Shown in pieces: positions 1 through 6,436 of a DNA stretch of 16,064 bases (its first letter is position 1; every line of letters begins with the position of its first letter). The DNA comes from Lactonifactor sp. BIOML-A5 (GTDB taxonomy: Bacteria; Bacillota; Clostridia; Lachnospirales; Lachnospiraceae). The stretch lies in contig NZ_WKYV01000049.1 of assembly GCF_009677585.1 (NCBI RefSeq), positions 1-16,064 on the forward strand, read 5' to 3'. Under the pieces are notes generated by a model that worked only from the letters and a program-made list of their open reading frames with translations, was not told the origin of the DNA and ran no database searches. A program made the position numbers and the translations under genes.

Positions 1-34
1 CCATTACACAAACTTTATTTGGAACGCAATTTGG

Positions 35-81
35 TTAATAAAAGAAAACTGGCTCTGGGATACAAAGCCCAAAACCAGTTT
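35..81 (-). terminator. Intrinsic terminator of the membrane-protein gene
   Basis: Read on the minus strand, a 7-bp stem AAACTGG/CCAGTTT (75-81 with 46-52) encloses a 22-nt loop with extra internal pairing, and is followed by a U-rich tract (TTTTCTTTTATT). It lies about 55 nt beyond the stop codon at 137-139, so it most likely ends transcription of the 533-codon gene. The stem is modest, hence moderate confidence. Confidence 0.6.
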
Positions 82-93
82 GTCTACAGTCTG

Positions 94-133
94 AACCGGC
101 GATATGCTCTCTTTTAGAGGCATATCGCCGGTT
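94..133. repeat. Strong perfect inverted repeat just after the membrane-protein stop codon
   Basis: A perfect 14-bp inverted repeat (94-107 with 120-133, arms AACCGGCGATATGC and its complement) is extended by CTCT/AGAG (109-112 with 116-119) after a single bulged T, leaving a 3-nt loop. It begins 3 nt beyond the stop codon. No U-tract follows on the minus strand, and only a weakly T-rich stretch follows on the plus strand. It may protect the 3' end of the mRNA or form a compound terminator with the hairpin at 35-81. No function is proven. Confidence 0.6.
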
Positions 134-136
134 ATC

Positions 137-1738
137 TTATTCTATCACTATTACTGTATTGGCAGGTGAGCCCTCAGAATATTCAAAAGAAATGGTGTCA
201 CCAATATCATACCCTATAATCTGCGGAAAATCTACAACCGGCACATCAAAGATTCCATCTTTGCCGGTAAGCGTTATATAAAAATGGGAATTTCCGTCAA
301 TAACTGCCTGGGCCATCTTCTCTATGGCGCCGCTGACCTTTAGATTATCACTTCCTCCGGCATTGGAGATGCCCATCCCGGACAGCAGCTTCGTGTATTG
401 TTTCTGACACTCGGCCACAGTATCCCCTATGGCAACATTCTGATACTTCTGTATATTAACCATAGCATACTTTTTCACCAGTCCTGCCTCATCCTTCAGA
501 GCCATAAAGTACGTAGGCTCATTGCTGATGTTTAAAAGAAGAGGGAAGGTTGCTTTATATCCCAGATTCTGTACCTGTCCCTGGGCAGAGTCCATAGCTG
601 AGTACTCTTCCGCGCCGCTTACCGGATAATATCTGGTTTCCATGGTTCTCTGGTTCATGAGCACAAAAGCAACGTTAGAACGATCTCCTGTGACAGAGGT
701 AATACCGGTATATACCCATACATCGTCATCCATGGCAATATAATTAAACCCTTCTGTTGTTTTCAGACATCCCTTCTGTCCTAATACACTGTTCAGGAAA
801 CCATTTTTCAAAGTACCGTGATAATTATACAGCTGGATCAGCAGTTCAGCCGGATAGACACGGTCTACCCAAGTCGGACACTCATCCACGGGAACGTCCA
901 CCGTCTCCCCGGTAACTGCGTTGCACAGCACCACTCTGCCGATGGTCTGGCCGCCAAACAAGCCGATATTAAATTTTTTCACCGGACAGATCCAGTACGG
1001 CGTCCCTGTCTCGTCGATCTCAAAACTCAGCTGATCGAACATGTACGTGGGGTAGCGGAAACGCAGGTGTCTGTAAATGTTTCTGTTAAAATACTCAGAC
1101 ATAGAATATTTAATGCCTTCATTCAGCTTGACCAGTTCTGTATTTTGTGTGGTCATATCAATGGTAATATAGGCTGGAATACCGGCCTTTTGGTTAGTCA
1201 GCCACTTAATTGGACTGGCATATTCCAAAGGCGTCACACGGACAGGCTTTCCCTGATAATTGATCTGAGAATACAGATCACTCACCTGGAACTGAGAAAC
1301 CATATCTACCATGCTCCCCATTTTACGGTTGCCCAGCAAAACCGCAGAATCCTTGTCCAGGAGAGGAATTCTGTCGAAATCTGCCTGCTCAATATCCTCT
1401 GTAAAATCTCCTTCGGTCTGGGTGATTAATTTCTGATACTTTTTGGCATTTACAATGGGGGAAGAAAGAACAGATCCAATCAGGTAAACAACTGCAATCA
1501 GAATGATTACCCCAAGACCAACTTTAATAATCTTGTTTTCTTTGATATCTTTGACGCTGTGAAAGCTGCTTCTTCTGCGGAGCCCGTAAATCACCAGGAT
1601 CACTGCTACCACCGCTGCCAGGAAAAACCAGAATCCGCTCTCGTGGATATTGATTGCCGGCAGTGTGACGTAATAATAGATGCCCGCTAAAATGATAACT
1701 GCCAGAACAGCTATTATCTTACTTTTTTTTGTACTCAT
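137..1738 (-). CDS. Membrane-anchored protein of unknown function, 533 aa
   Basis: I do not recognise this family. Three hydrophobic segments are visible near the N-terminus (about residues 8-28, 36-52 and 71-91). Positive residues at the start (TKKSK) and between helices 2 and 3 (GLRRRSS) predict a cytoplasmic N-terminus. By the positive-inside rule, the remaining 440 or so residues lie outside the membrane. That region is mixed alpha/beta in composition, has no repeats, no LPXTG anchor and no catalytic motif that I can name. The start ATG at 1736-1738 is preceded by AAGGAG (1747-1752) with an 8-nt spacer. The gene has its own promoter at 1771-1799 and is separated from the upstream EF-G-like gene by a terminator, so it is a single-gene unit. 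It ends in TAA. The CDS call is secure; the function is open. Confidence 0.9.
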   Translation of the reverse strand: MSTKKSKIIAVLAVIILAGIYYYVTLPAINIHESGFWFFLAAVVAVILVIYGLRRRSSFHSVKDIKENKIIKVGLGVIILIAVVYLIGSVLSSPIVNAKKYQKLITQTEGDFTEDIEQADFDRIPLLDKDSAVLLGNRKMGSMVDMVSQFQVSDLYSQINYQGKPVRVTPLEYASPIKWLTNQKAGIPAYITIDMTTQNTELVKLNEGIKYSMSEYFNRNIYRHLRFRYPTYMFDQLSFEIDETGTPYWICPVKKFNIGLFGGQTIGRVVLCNAVTGETVDVPVDECPTWVDRVYPAELLIQLYNYHGTLKNGFLNSVLGQKGCLKTTEGFNYIAMDDDVWVYTGITSVTGDRSNVAFVLMNQRTMETRYYPVSGAEEYSAMDSAQGQVQNLGYKATFPLLLNISNEPTYFMALKDEAGLVKKYAMVNIQKYQNVAIGDTVAECQKQYTKLLSGMGISNAGGSDNLKVSGAIEKMAQAVIDGNSHFYITLTGKDGIFDVPVVDFPQIIGYDIGDTISFEYSEGSPANTVIVIE

Positions 1739-1770
1739 AGTATAGTCTCCTTCTTATGACTTTGATTGTT

Positions 1771-1799
1771 ATTCTAGCAACTTTCCGGGGTAAATTCAA
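1771..1799 (-). promoter_or_regulatory. Sigma-A promoter of the membrane-protein gene
   Basis: On the minus strand, TTGAAT (1794-1799) is followed after exactly 17 bp by TAGAAT (1771-1776). Both are close to the sigma-A consensus. The expected start of transcription is near 1764, about 26 nt before the ATG, which leaves room for the AAGGAG site only. The promoter sits just downstream of the EF-G-like gene terminator. Confidence 0.75.
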
Positions 1800-1808
1800 C
1801 GGTTTTCG

Positions 1809-1851
1809 AAAAAAAGAAGGCAATCCTCTTCACAGAAGCCGGACTGCCTTC
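1809..1851 (-). terminator. Intrinsic terminator of the EF-G-like gene
   Basis: On the minus strand an 11-bp stem with one G-U pair (GAAGGCAGTCC, 1841-1851, with GGATTGCCTTC, 1816-1826) carries a further small CTTC/GAAG helix in its loop and is followed directly by seven T (1809-1815). It lies 36 nt after the stop codon at 1888-1890. This is a textbook rho-independent terminator and separates the EF-G-like gene from the next gene. Confidence 0.92.
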
Positions 1852-1887
1852 TCTTGCTCTTTCTTTAAAACAGCTTTTTAACCTGCA

Positions 1888-3981
1888 TTAGTTATCTTCA
1901 GAATCTGTCAGATGGCTGGCTCTTGCTTCAATTTCCTTCTCCTGTATATCGGAGGGTGCCTGCTCATAGCGGGCAAATTCATAGGAGAAGTCACCGCTTC
2001 CGCCGGTCATGGATCTGAGATCTGTGGAATATCCATAGATAGACAGCATGGGTACATCTGCCTCGATAACCTGATTGCCGTTCTTATCCGGATTCATCCC
2101 AAGCACACGGCCTCTTCTCTTGTTGAGGTCACCCATAACATCACCGGTAAATCTGTCAGGAACCGTCACTTTCATGGATACAATAGGCTCCAGAAGAACC
2201 GGAGACGCATCCATAAAGCCTTTTTTAAATGCCATAATCGTTGCCATCTTAAATGCCATCTCAGAGGAGTCTACGGTATGATAAGAGCCGTCATACAGAA
2301 TTGCCTTGACTCCCACAACAGGATATGCCGCAAGAGGGCCCTTCAGCACAGATTCCTGCATACCTTTTTCCACAGCAGGGAAGTAGTTCTTGGGAACTGC
2401 GCCTCCCACAACGATCTGTTCAAATACAAACGGAGTCTCCAGGTCTCCGGATGGTTCAAATTTCATCTTAACATGCCCATACTGGCCGTGGCCGCCGGAC
2501 TGTTTTTTATACTTGCCTTCCACATCCGACATCTTGCGGATGGTTTCCCTGAAAGGTACTTTCGGCTTGGTAAGCTCGATCTCCACCCTGTACTGCTCTT
2601 TCAGTTTACTCTGAATAATGTCCAGATGCTGATCACCCATACCATAGAGAAGCGTCTGGCGGTTGGCTGCATCATTTACTACCTTCATGGTGAGATCTTC
2701 CTGCATCATCTTGCCGAAGGCCTGGGAGATCTTATCCACATCACCCTTATTCTTTGCTTTATAACGTTTGTAGGTGTATGGCACCGATATCTCAGGTTTG
2801 CCGTATACCACAGGAGTTGCCTTGGTTGCCAGTGAGTCGCCGGTAACTAAGGTATTGGCTTTGCCGATGGCGCCGATATCTCCGGCATGAAGCTCTGGAA
2901 CCTCAATGGGCTTATTGCCTTCCAATACATATAATTTATTCAGTTTCTCTTCCGTGTCTTTTTCCACATTATAGAGGGTGTCATCTGATTTGATAACTCC
3001 TGAACACACTTTAATCAGAGAGTATTTTCCGATGAACGGGTCTACAATTGTTTTAAATACCCTGGCGGTTTTTGCTTTGGCAAAATCGTAATTGGCCTCA
3101 TAGATTTCGTTTGTCTTCTTGTTGATGCCTGCCATCTCCCTCTGATCCGGTCCTGGGAAGTATCCGCAGATATCGTCCAGCAGATTAGACACACCCTGCA
3201 GATTGATGGTGGAACCCATACATACAGGTACAATACTTCCGTCACAAACATTCATCTTAAGAGCCGCAGAAATCTCAGCAATGGAGAATTCTTCTCCGCC
3301 GAAATACCGGTCCATGAATTCTTCACTGATCTCTGCCACAGATTCCATAAGTGTTTCCCTGTATTTGTCCAGGTATTCCTGAGAGTAATCGGGCACCGGG
3401 CACTCTGTTTTTTTATCTTTTTCAACATAGCGCCTTCCGGCCTGTTTTACTACGTTTACATATCCTACAAATTTGCCGTCCTCACGGATAGGGAAGTGTA
3501 TCGGTGCGATTTTCTTTCCGTAAAGCTCTGTCAAATCTTCAACCACCTGGCGATAGCTGACATCATCTACATCCATTTCCGTTACGAAGAACATACGGGG
3601 AAGTTTATATTTTTCACATAAGTCCCATGCCTTTTGGGTGCCAACCTGAACCCCTGACTTTCCGGAGACTACTATAATGGCAGCGCCTGCAGCACTTACG
3701 GCTTCTTCCACTTCTCCTACAAAGTCAAAATATCCGGGGGTATCCAGAATATTAACTTTATTCTTGCCCCACACAATGGGCACTAATGATGTAGAAATGG
3801 AAAAATGACGTTTGATTTCTTCTTTATCAAAATCGCTGACAGTATTGCCATCGTCTACCTTCCCAAGGCGGTTTGTAATTCCTGACAGGTAAGCCATTGC
3901 CTCTGTTAAACTAGTCTTTCCGGCGCCTCCATGACCCAGCAGGACCACATTTCTTATTCGGTCTGTTCTAAAAACGTCCAT
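1888..3981 (-). CDS. EF-G paralogue (translation factor GTPase, fusA-like), 697 aa
   Basis: Full-length EF-G architecture: GTPase domain (about 1-280), beta-barrel domain II (300-390), domain III (400-470), domain IV with tip loop SGGHGQYGHV (495-504), and a C-terminal domain V. The P-loop GHGGAGKTS (16-24) is intact. G3 reads DTPGYFDF, with Tyr84 where canonical EF-G has the catalytic His. G4 reads T134-E-M-D137 instead of NKMD. From family knowledge, Firmicutes often carry such a second EF-G beside the essential FusA, which normally sits in the str operon with rpsL, rpsG and tuf. None of those is here, so this is a paralogue. It may act in ribosome translocation, recycling or a specialised state, but its role is unknown. 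Start: ATG at 3979-3981, with GGGAGG at 3990-3995 and a good promoter at 4014-4042. It ends in TAA and is monocistronic. Confidence 0.93.
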   Translation of the reverse strand: MDVFRTDRIRNVVLLGHGGAGKTSLTEAMAYLSGITNRLGKVDDGNTVSDFDKEEIKRHFSISTSLVPIVWGKNKVNILDTPGYFDFVGEVEEAVSAAGAAIIVVSGKSGVQVGTQKAWDLCEKYKLPRMFFVTEMDVDDVSYRQVVEDLTELYGKKIAPIHFPIREDGKFVGYVNVVKQAGRRYVEKDKKTECPVPDYSQEYLDKYRETLMESVAEISEEFMDRYFGGEEFSIAEISAALKMNVCDGSIVPVCMGSTINLQGVSNLLDDICGYFPGPDQREMAGINKKTNEIYEANYDFAKAKTARVFKTIVDPFIGKYSLIKVCSGVIKSDDTLYNVEKDTEEKLNKLYVLEGNKPIEVPELHAGDIGAIGKANTLVTGDSLATKATPVVYGKPEISVPYTYKRYKAKNKGDVDKISQAFGKMMQEDLTMKVVNDAANRQTLLYGMGDQHLDIIQSKLKEQYRVEIELTKPKVPFRETIRKMSDVEGKYKKQSGGHGQYGHVKMKFEPSGDLETPFVFEQIVVGGAVPKNYFPAVEKGMQESVLKGPLAAYPVVGVKAILYDGSYHTVDSSEMAFKMATIMAFKKGFMDASPVLLEPIVSMKVTVPDRFTGDVMGDLNKRRGRVLGMNPDKNGNQVIEADVPMLSIYGYSTDLRSMTGGSGDFSYEFARYEQAPSDIQEKEIEARASHLTDSEDN

Positions 3982-3989
3982 ATGTAATA

Positions 3990-3995
3990 CCTCCC
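3990..3995 (-). promoter_or_regulatory. Ribosome binding site of the EF-G-like gene
   Basis: GGGAGG on the minus strand, 8 nt before the ATG at 3979-3981. It fixes the start of the EF-G paralogue at that ATG. Confidence 0.85.
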
Positions 3996-4013
3996 ATTTA
4001 TTAATATGTGTAT

Positions 4014-4042
4014 ATTTTACTAAAAAAAATGAGATAATTCAA
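4014..4042 (-). promoter_or_regulatory. Sigma-A promoter of the EF-G-like gene
   Basis: On the minus strand TTGAAT (4037-4042) and TAAAAT (4014-4019) are spaced by 17 bp, with a run of eight T in the spacer. Transcription should start near 4007, about 26 nt before the ATG. It is divergent from the aro operon promoter at 4141. Confidence 0.78.
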
Positions 4043-4105
4043 GTAATTTATTCACTTTTAACAATGAATATTCGATTTTCTTTCAGAATCTTCTTTATAT
4101 ATCTT

Positions 4106-4131
4106 CGCTTTAAAGCGCAACGCTTTAAAGC
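4106..4131. repeat. Tandem GCTTTAAAGC palindromes between divergent promoters
   Basis: GCTTTAAAGC occurs twice, at 4107-4116 and 4122-4131, in the same phase 15 bp apart. The first copy sits in a perfect 12-bp palindrome (4106-4117). The two copies also form a perfect 11-bp inverted repeat around CAA. The element ends 10 bp before the -35 box at 4141 and lies upstream of both divergent promoters, with no U-tract on either side. A double operator or activator site fits better than a terminator. No binding protein is identified. Confidence 0.55.
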
Positions 4132-4140
4132 AATAAATCG

Positions 4141-4169
4141 TTGACAATTACCGACACTTGCTTTACAAT
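4141..4169 (+). promoter_or_regulatory. Sigma-A promoter of the aroF-tyrA-aroA operon
   Basis: A perfect -35 box TTGACA (4141-4146), a 17-bp spacer, and TACAAT (4164-4169), one mismatch from the -10 consensus. Transcription should start near 4176, giving a leader of about 130 nt before aroF. As promoters go it is strong, so control probably acts through a bound regulator, the leader RNA, or enzyme feedback. Confidence 0.85.
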
Positions 4170-4175
4170 AAGAAA

Positions 4176-4304
4176 AGCAGTCAGAAATGACTCTTACACC
4201 TAAATGACTGCCGTACGATGAGACCCGTGCGGACGCCCATGGGACACCTGTTGCGAACCGTCCCGGGGGAATTAAATGAATGGAACTAAAGGGAGATATG
4301 AACT
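4176..4304 (+). promoter_or_regulatory. Structured 5' leader of the aro operon (candidate cis-regulatory RNA)
   Basis: This leader of about 130 nt contains three possible hairpins in order: GCAGTCA/TGACTGC (4177-4183 with 4205-4211), CCGTAC/GTGCGG with one G-U pair (4211-4216 with 4227-4232), and GGGAC/GTCCC (4241-4245 with 4260-4264). An alternative AGTC/GACT hairpin (4179-4192) competes with the first. The segment at 4211-4268 is much richer in G+C than its flanks. There is no T-box core, no U-tract and no run of aromatic codons. The aroF Shine-Dalgarno (AAAGGGAG, 4288-4295) lies downstream. It does not match a riboswitch class I know. Confidence 0.45.
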
Positions 4305-5318
4305 ATGATTATCGTTATGAAACCAAACGCTACGGATTCGGCCATCAATGACGTCATACAGAGAATTCAGGAAAATGGCCTGGAAACCCACCTGTCAAAA
4401 GGAAAACAAGTTACTATCATCGGATGTGTGGGAGACAAGACACGTCTGGCAGACAAAAATATAGAAATCATGCCCTATGTAGACAAGCTTGTCCCAGTTA
4501 CAGAGAGCTATAAACTGACAAATAAGAAGTTTCATCCCTCTCCTTCTTCGGTATCTGTGGACGGATGGGTCATCGGCCCGGAAACCCTCACAATAATGGC
4601 AGGCCCCTGCGCGGTGGAGACAGAAGAACAGCTTCTGGCTATCGCACATGCAGTAAAGGAATCGGGGGCTCAGTTTGTCAGGGGCGGGGCTTACAAACCC
4701 AGAACCAGCCCATACTCTTTCCAGGGACTGGAGGAAGAGGGCCTGAAATATATGCAGACAGCAAAAAAAGAAACCGGACTTCGCACGATCTGTGAAGTAA
4801 TCAGTGAAGAGGCTATTAATGCTGCCGTAAAGTATGTGGATATGATACAGATCGGAGCACGCAATATGCAGAACTTTCAGCTGTTGAAGGAGGCCGGAAA
4901 GTCCGGGCTGCCGGTACTTTTAAAGCGAGGCCTCGCCGCTACCATTGACGAGTGGCTGAATGCTGCGGAATATATCATCGCAGAGGGCAATCCCAATGTA
5001 GTTCTCTGCGAAAGGGGCATTCGTACCTTTGAGACTGCTACCAGGAATACGCTGGACATCAGTGCGGTGCCAGTATTGAAGGAAAAAACCCACCTGCCGG
5101 TCATTGTAGATCCCAGCCATGCGACCGGAGTATACAGCTACGTGCCGCCTCTGGCAAAAGCTGCCGTGGCCTGCGGCGCCGACGGACTAATGATTGAAGT
5201 GCACAACGATCCGGCACATGCTATGTCAGATGGTCCCCAGTCTCTTACCTTTGAGAACTTCCGGGAACTTTCCGCGGAATTAAAGCCCTATGTAGCCCTT
5301 GCGGGGAGGAAACTGTAA
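4305..5318 (+). CDS. aroF: 3-deoxy-7-phosphoheptulonate (DAHP) synthase, type I-beta
   Basis: This enzyme condenses phosphoenolpyruvate and erythrose 4-phosphate into DAHP, the first step of aromatic amino acid synthesis, in the cytoplasm. At 337 aa it has the Thermotoga-type layout: a ferredoxin-like regulatory domain (about 1-70) and a TIM-barrel catalytic domain. Visible motifs are GPCAVE (100-105), RGGAYKPRTSPYSFQGL (126-142), QIGARN (182-187), LLKRG (205-209) and DPSHATG (269-275). The metal ligands expected for the family are present: Cys102, His272, Glu298 and Asp309. His29 and Ser31 in the small domain match the positions that, as I recall, bind the inhibitor tyrosine in the T. maritima enzyme. 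Feedback inhibition by tyrosine is therefore likely. The ATG at 4305 has AAAGGGAG 9 nt upstream. First gene of the operon; its TAA overlaps the tyrA ATG by one base. Confidence 0.97.
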   Translation: MIIVMKPNATDSAINDVIQRIQENGLETHLSKGKQVTIIGCVGDKTRLADKNIEIMPYVDKLVPVTESYKLTNKKFHPSPSSVSVDGWVIGPETLTIMAGPCAVETEEQLLAIAHAVKESGAQFVRGGAYKPRTSPYSFQGLEEEGLKYMQTAKKETGLRTICEVISEEAINAAVKYVDMIQIGARNMQNFQLLKEAGKSGLPVLLKRGLAATIDEWLNAAEYIIAEGNPNVVLCERGIRTFETATRNTLDISAVPVLKEKTHLPVIVDPSHATGVYSYVPPLAKAAVACGADGLMIEVHNDPAHAMSDGPQSLTFENFRELSAELKPYVALAGRKL

Positions 5319-6415
5319 TGGAACCCGCAGCTGCCGGCTTTATCGGCCTGGGACTGATCGGAGGCTCCATTGCAAAGGCGCTGAAAAAGTTTTATCCCCA
5401 ATGCAGAATTTATGCCTATGACAAAGATGAACTGTCCCTGAAAAAGGCGAAGGAGGAAGGTATCGTAGATATCATCTGCCGGGAGCAGGACGCCGGAATC
5501 AGTGAGTGCTCTATTATTTTCCTGTGCGCACCAGTTTCCGCAAATATTTCTTATCTGAGAAGTCTGAAATCTATCCTTCGTCCGGAATGCATTCTCACGG
5601 ATGTAGGAAGCGTAAAAGGAGATATTCACAAAGTTGTGAAGGCACTGAAGCTGGAAGAGTATTTTATCGGAGGTCATCCCATGGCAGGATCTGAGAAGTC
5701 AGGATACCAGAATTCTTCGGATCATCTGATTGAGAATGCCTATTTTATCCTTACTCCCTCTGAGGGAGTAAGCCTGCAGAAGATCAGCGATTATTCTGAA
5801 TTGGTGAACTCGCTGGGTGCCATTCCTATGATTCTCACCTGGGAAGAACATGATTATATCACAGCAGCAATCAGCCATCTTCCCCACGTTGTGGCATCGT
5901 CTCTGGTGAATCTTGTGGAACGTCTGGATTCCTCTGAGGAGCATATGAAAATGATTGCCGCCGGGGGATTTAAAGATATTACAAGAATTGCCTCCTCTTC
6001 CCCTGTTATGTGGCAGCAGATCTGTCTTACCAACCAGGATAACATTTCCAGGGTGCTGGATGAATATATCCGTCTGATTGTGCAGGCAAAGTATCTGATA
6101 GATCAGGGAGACAGCGATGGCCTTTACCAGATGTTTTCGGATTCCAGAGACTACAGGAATTCTTTGGATTCCTCTCCTCTGGGTCCCATCAAAAAGACTT
6201 ATATTCTCTACTGTGATATTGTAGATGAGACCGGCGCCATTGCCACCATCGCCACAACTCTGGCAATGGATCAGATTAGTATCAAAAATATTGGCATTGT
6301 ACACAACAGGGAGTTTGAAGAAGGAGTTCTCAAGATTGAATTTTATCAGGAGGATGCCATGACCAGTGCGGCGGAACTCCTGAGAAAACGTAATTATATC
6401 ATTTATGAAAGATAA
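5318..6415 (+). CDS. tyrA: Prephenate dehydrogenase with C-terminal ACT domain
   Basis: It oxidatively decarboxylates prephenate to 4-hydroxyphenylpyruvate with NAD, the committed tyrosine step. The Rossmann motif is GLGLIGGS (10-17), with Asp35 at the end of strand 2, favouring NAD. Family catalytic and substrate motifs are present: GGHPMAGSEKSG (118-129), SHLPH (186-190), and Arg223 in the FKDITRIA segment. An ACT domain follows (about 295-365, from YILYCDIVDETGAIA), the same layout and size as Bacillus TyrA (about 370 aa), and probably mediates tyrosine inhibition. There is no chorismate mutase fusion, so that activity must be encoded elsewhere. Translation is coupled to aroF: the start overlaps its stop (TAATG), and GGGGAGG (5303-5309) lies 8 nt upstream. 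Confidence 0.96.
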   Translation: MEPAAAGFIGLGLIGGSIAKALKKFYPQCRIYAYDKDELSLKKAKEEGIVDIICREQDAGISECSIIFLCAPVSANISYLRSLKSILRPECILTDVGSVKGDIHKVVKALKLEEYFIGGHPMAGSEKSGYQNSSDHLIENAYFILTPSEGVSLQKISDYSELVNSLGAIPMILTWEEHDYITAAISHLPHVVASSLVNLVERLDSSEEHMKMIAAGGFKDITRIASSSPVMWQQICLTNQDNISRVLDEYIRLIVQAKYLIDQGDSDGLYQMFSDSRDYRNSLDSSPLGPIKKTYILYCDIVDETGAIATIATTLAMDQISIKNIGIVHNREFEEGVLKIEFYQEDAMTSAAELLRKRNYIIYER

Positions 6416-6436
6416 TTTTGTACTTAGGAGGGACTT

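Noticed and set aside
818..1429. 203-codon plus-strand open frame opposite the membrane-protein gene
   Set aside because: A shadow of the minus-strand gene; no start signals and no recognisable content.
1912..2835. 307-codon plus-strand open frame opposite the EF-G-like gene
   Set aside because: The opposite strand encodes a complete EF-G. The translation is rich in His, Cys and Arg, typical of antisense frames, and no promoter or ribosome site precedes it.
1888..3981. Ribosomal protection protein of the TetM type
   Set aside because: The tip of domain IV (SGGHGQYGHV) and overall motifs match the EF-G paralogue group, and there is no resistance-gene context or mobile element. A protection role is not supported.
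4218..4289. Possible 23-codon leader peptide starting MRPVRTPM and ending just before the aroF ribosome site
   Set aside because: No Shine-Dalgarno precedes it, it lacks Tyr and Phe codons and has a single Trp, and no terminator/antiterminator pair is visible, so classical attenuation is not supported. RNA structure seems the better reading.
4176..4304. T-box riboswitch in the aro leader
   Set aside because: The leader is too short, lacks the conserved T-box core sequence, and has no terminator hairpin with a U-tract before aroF.
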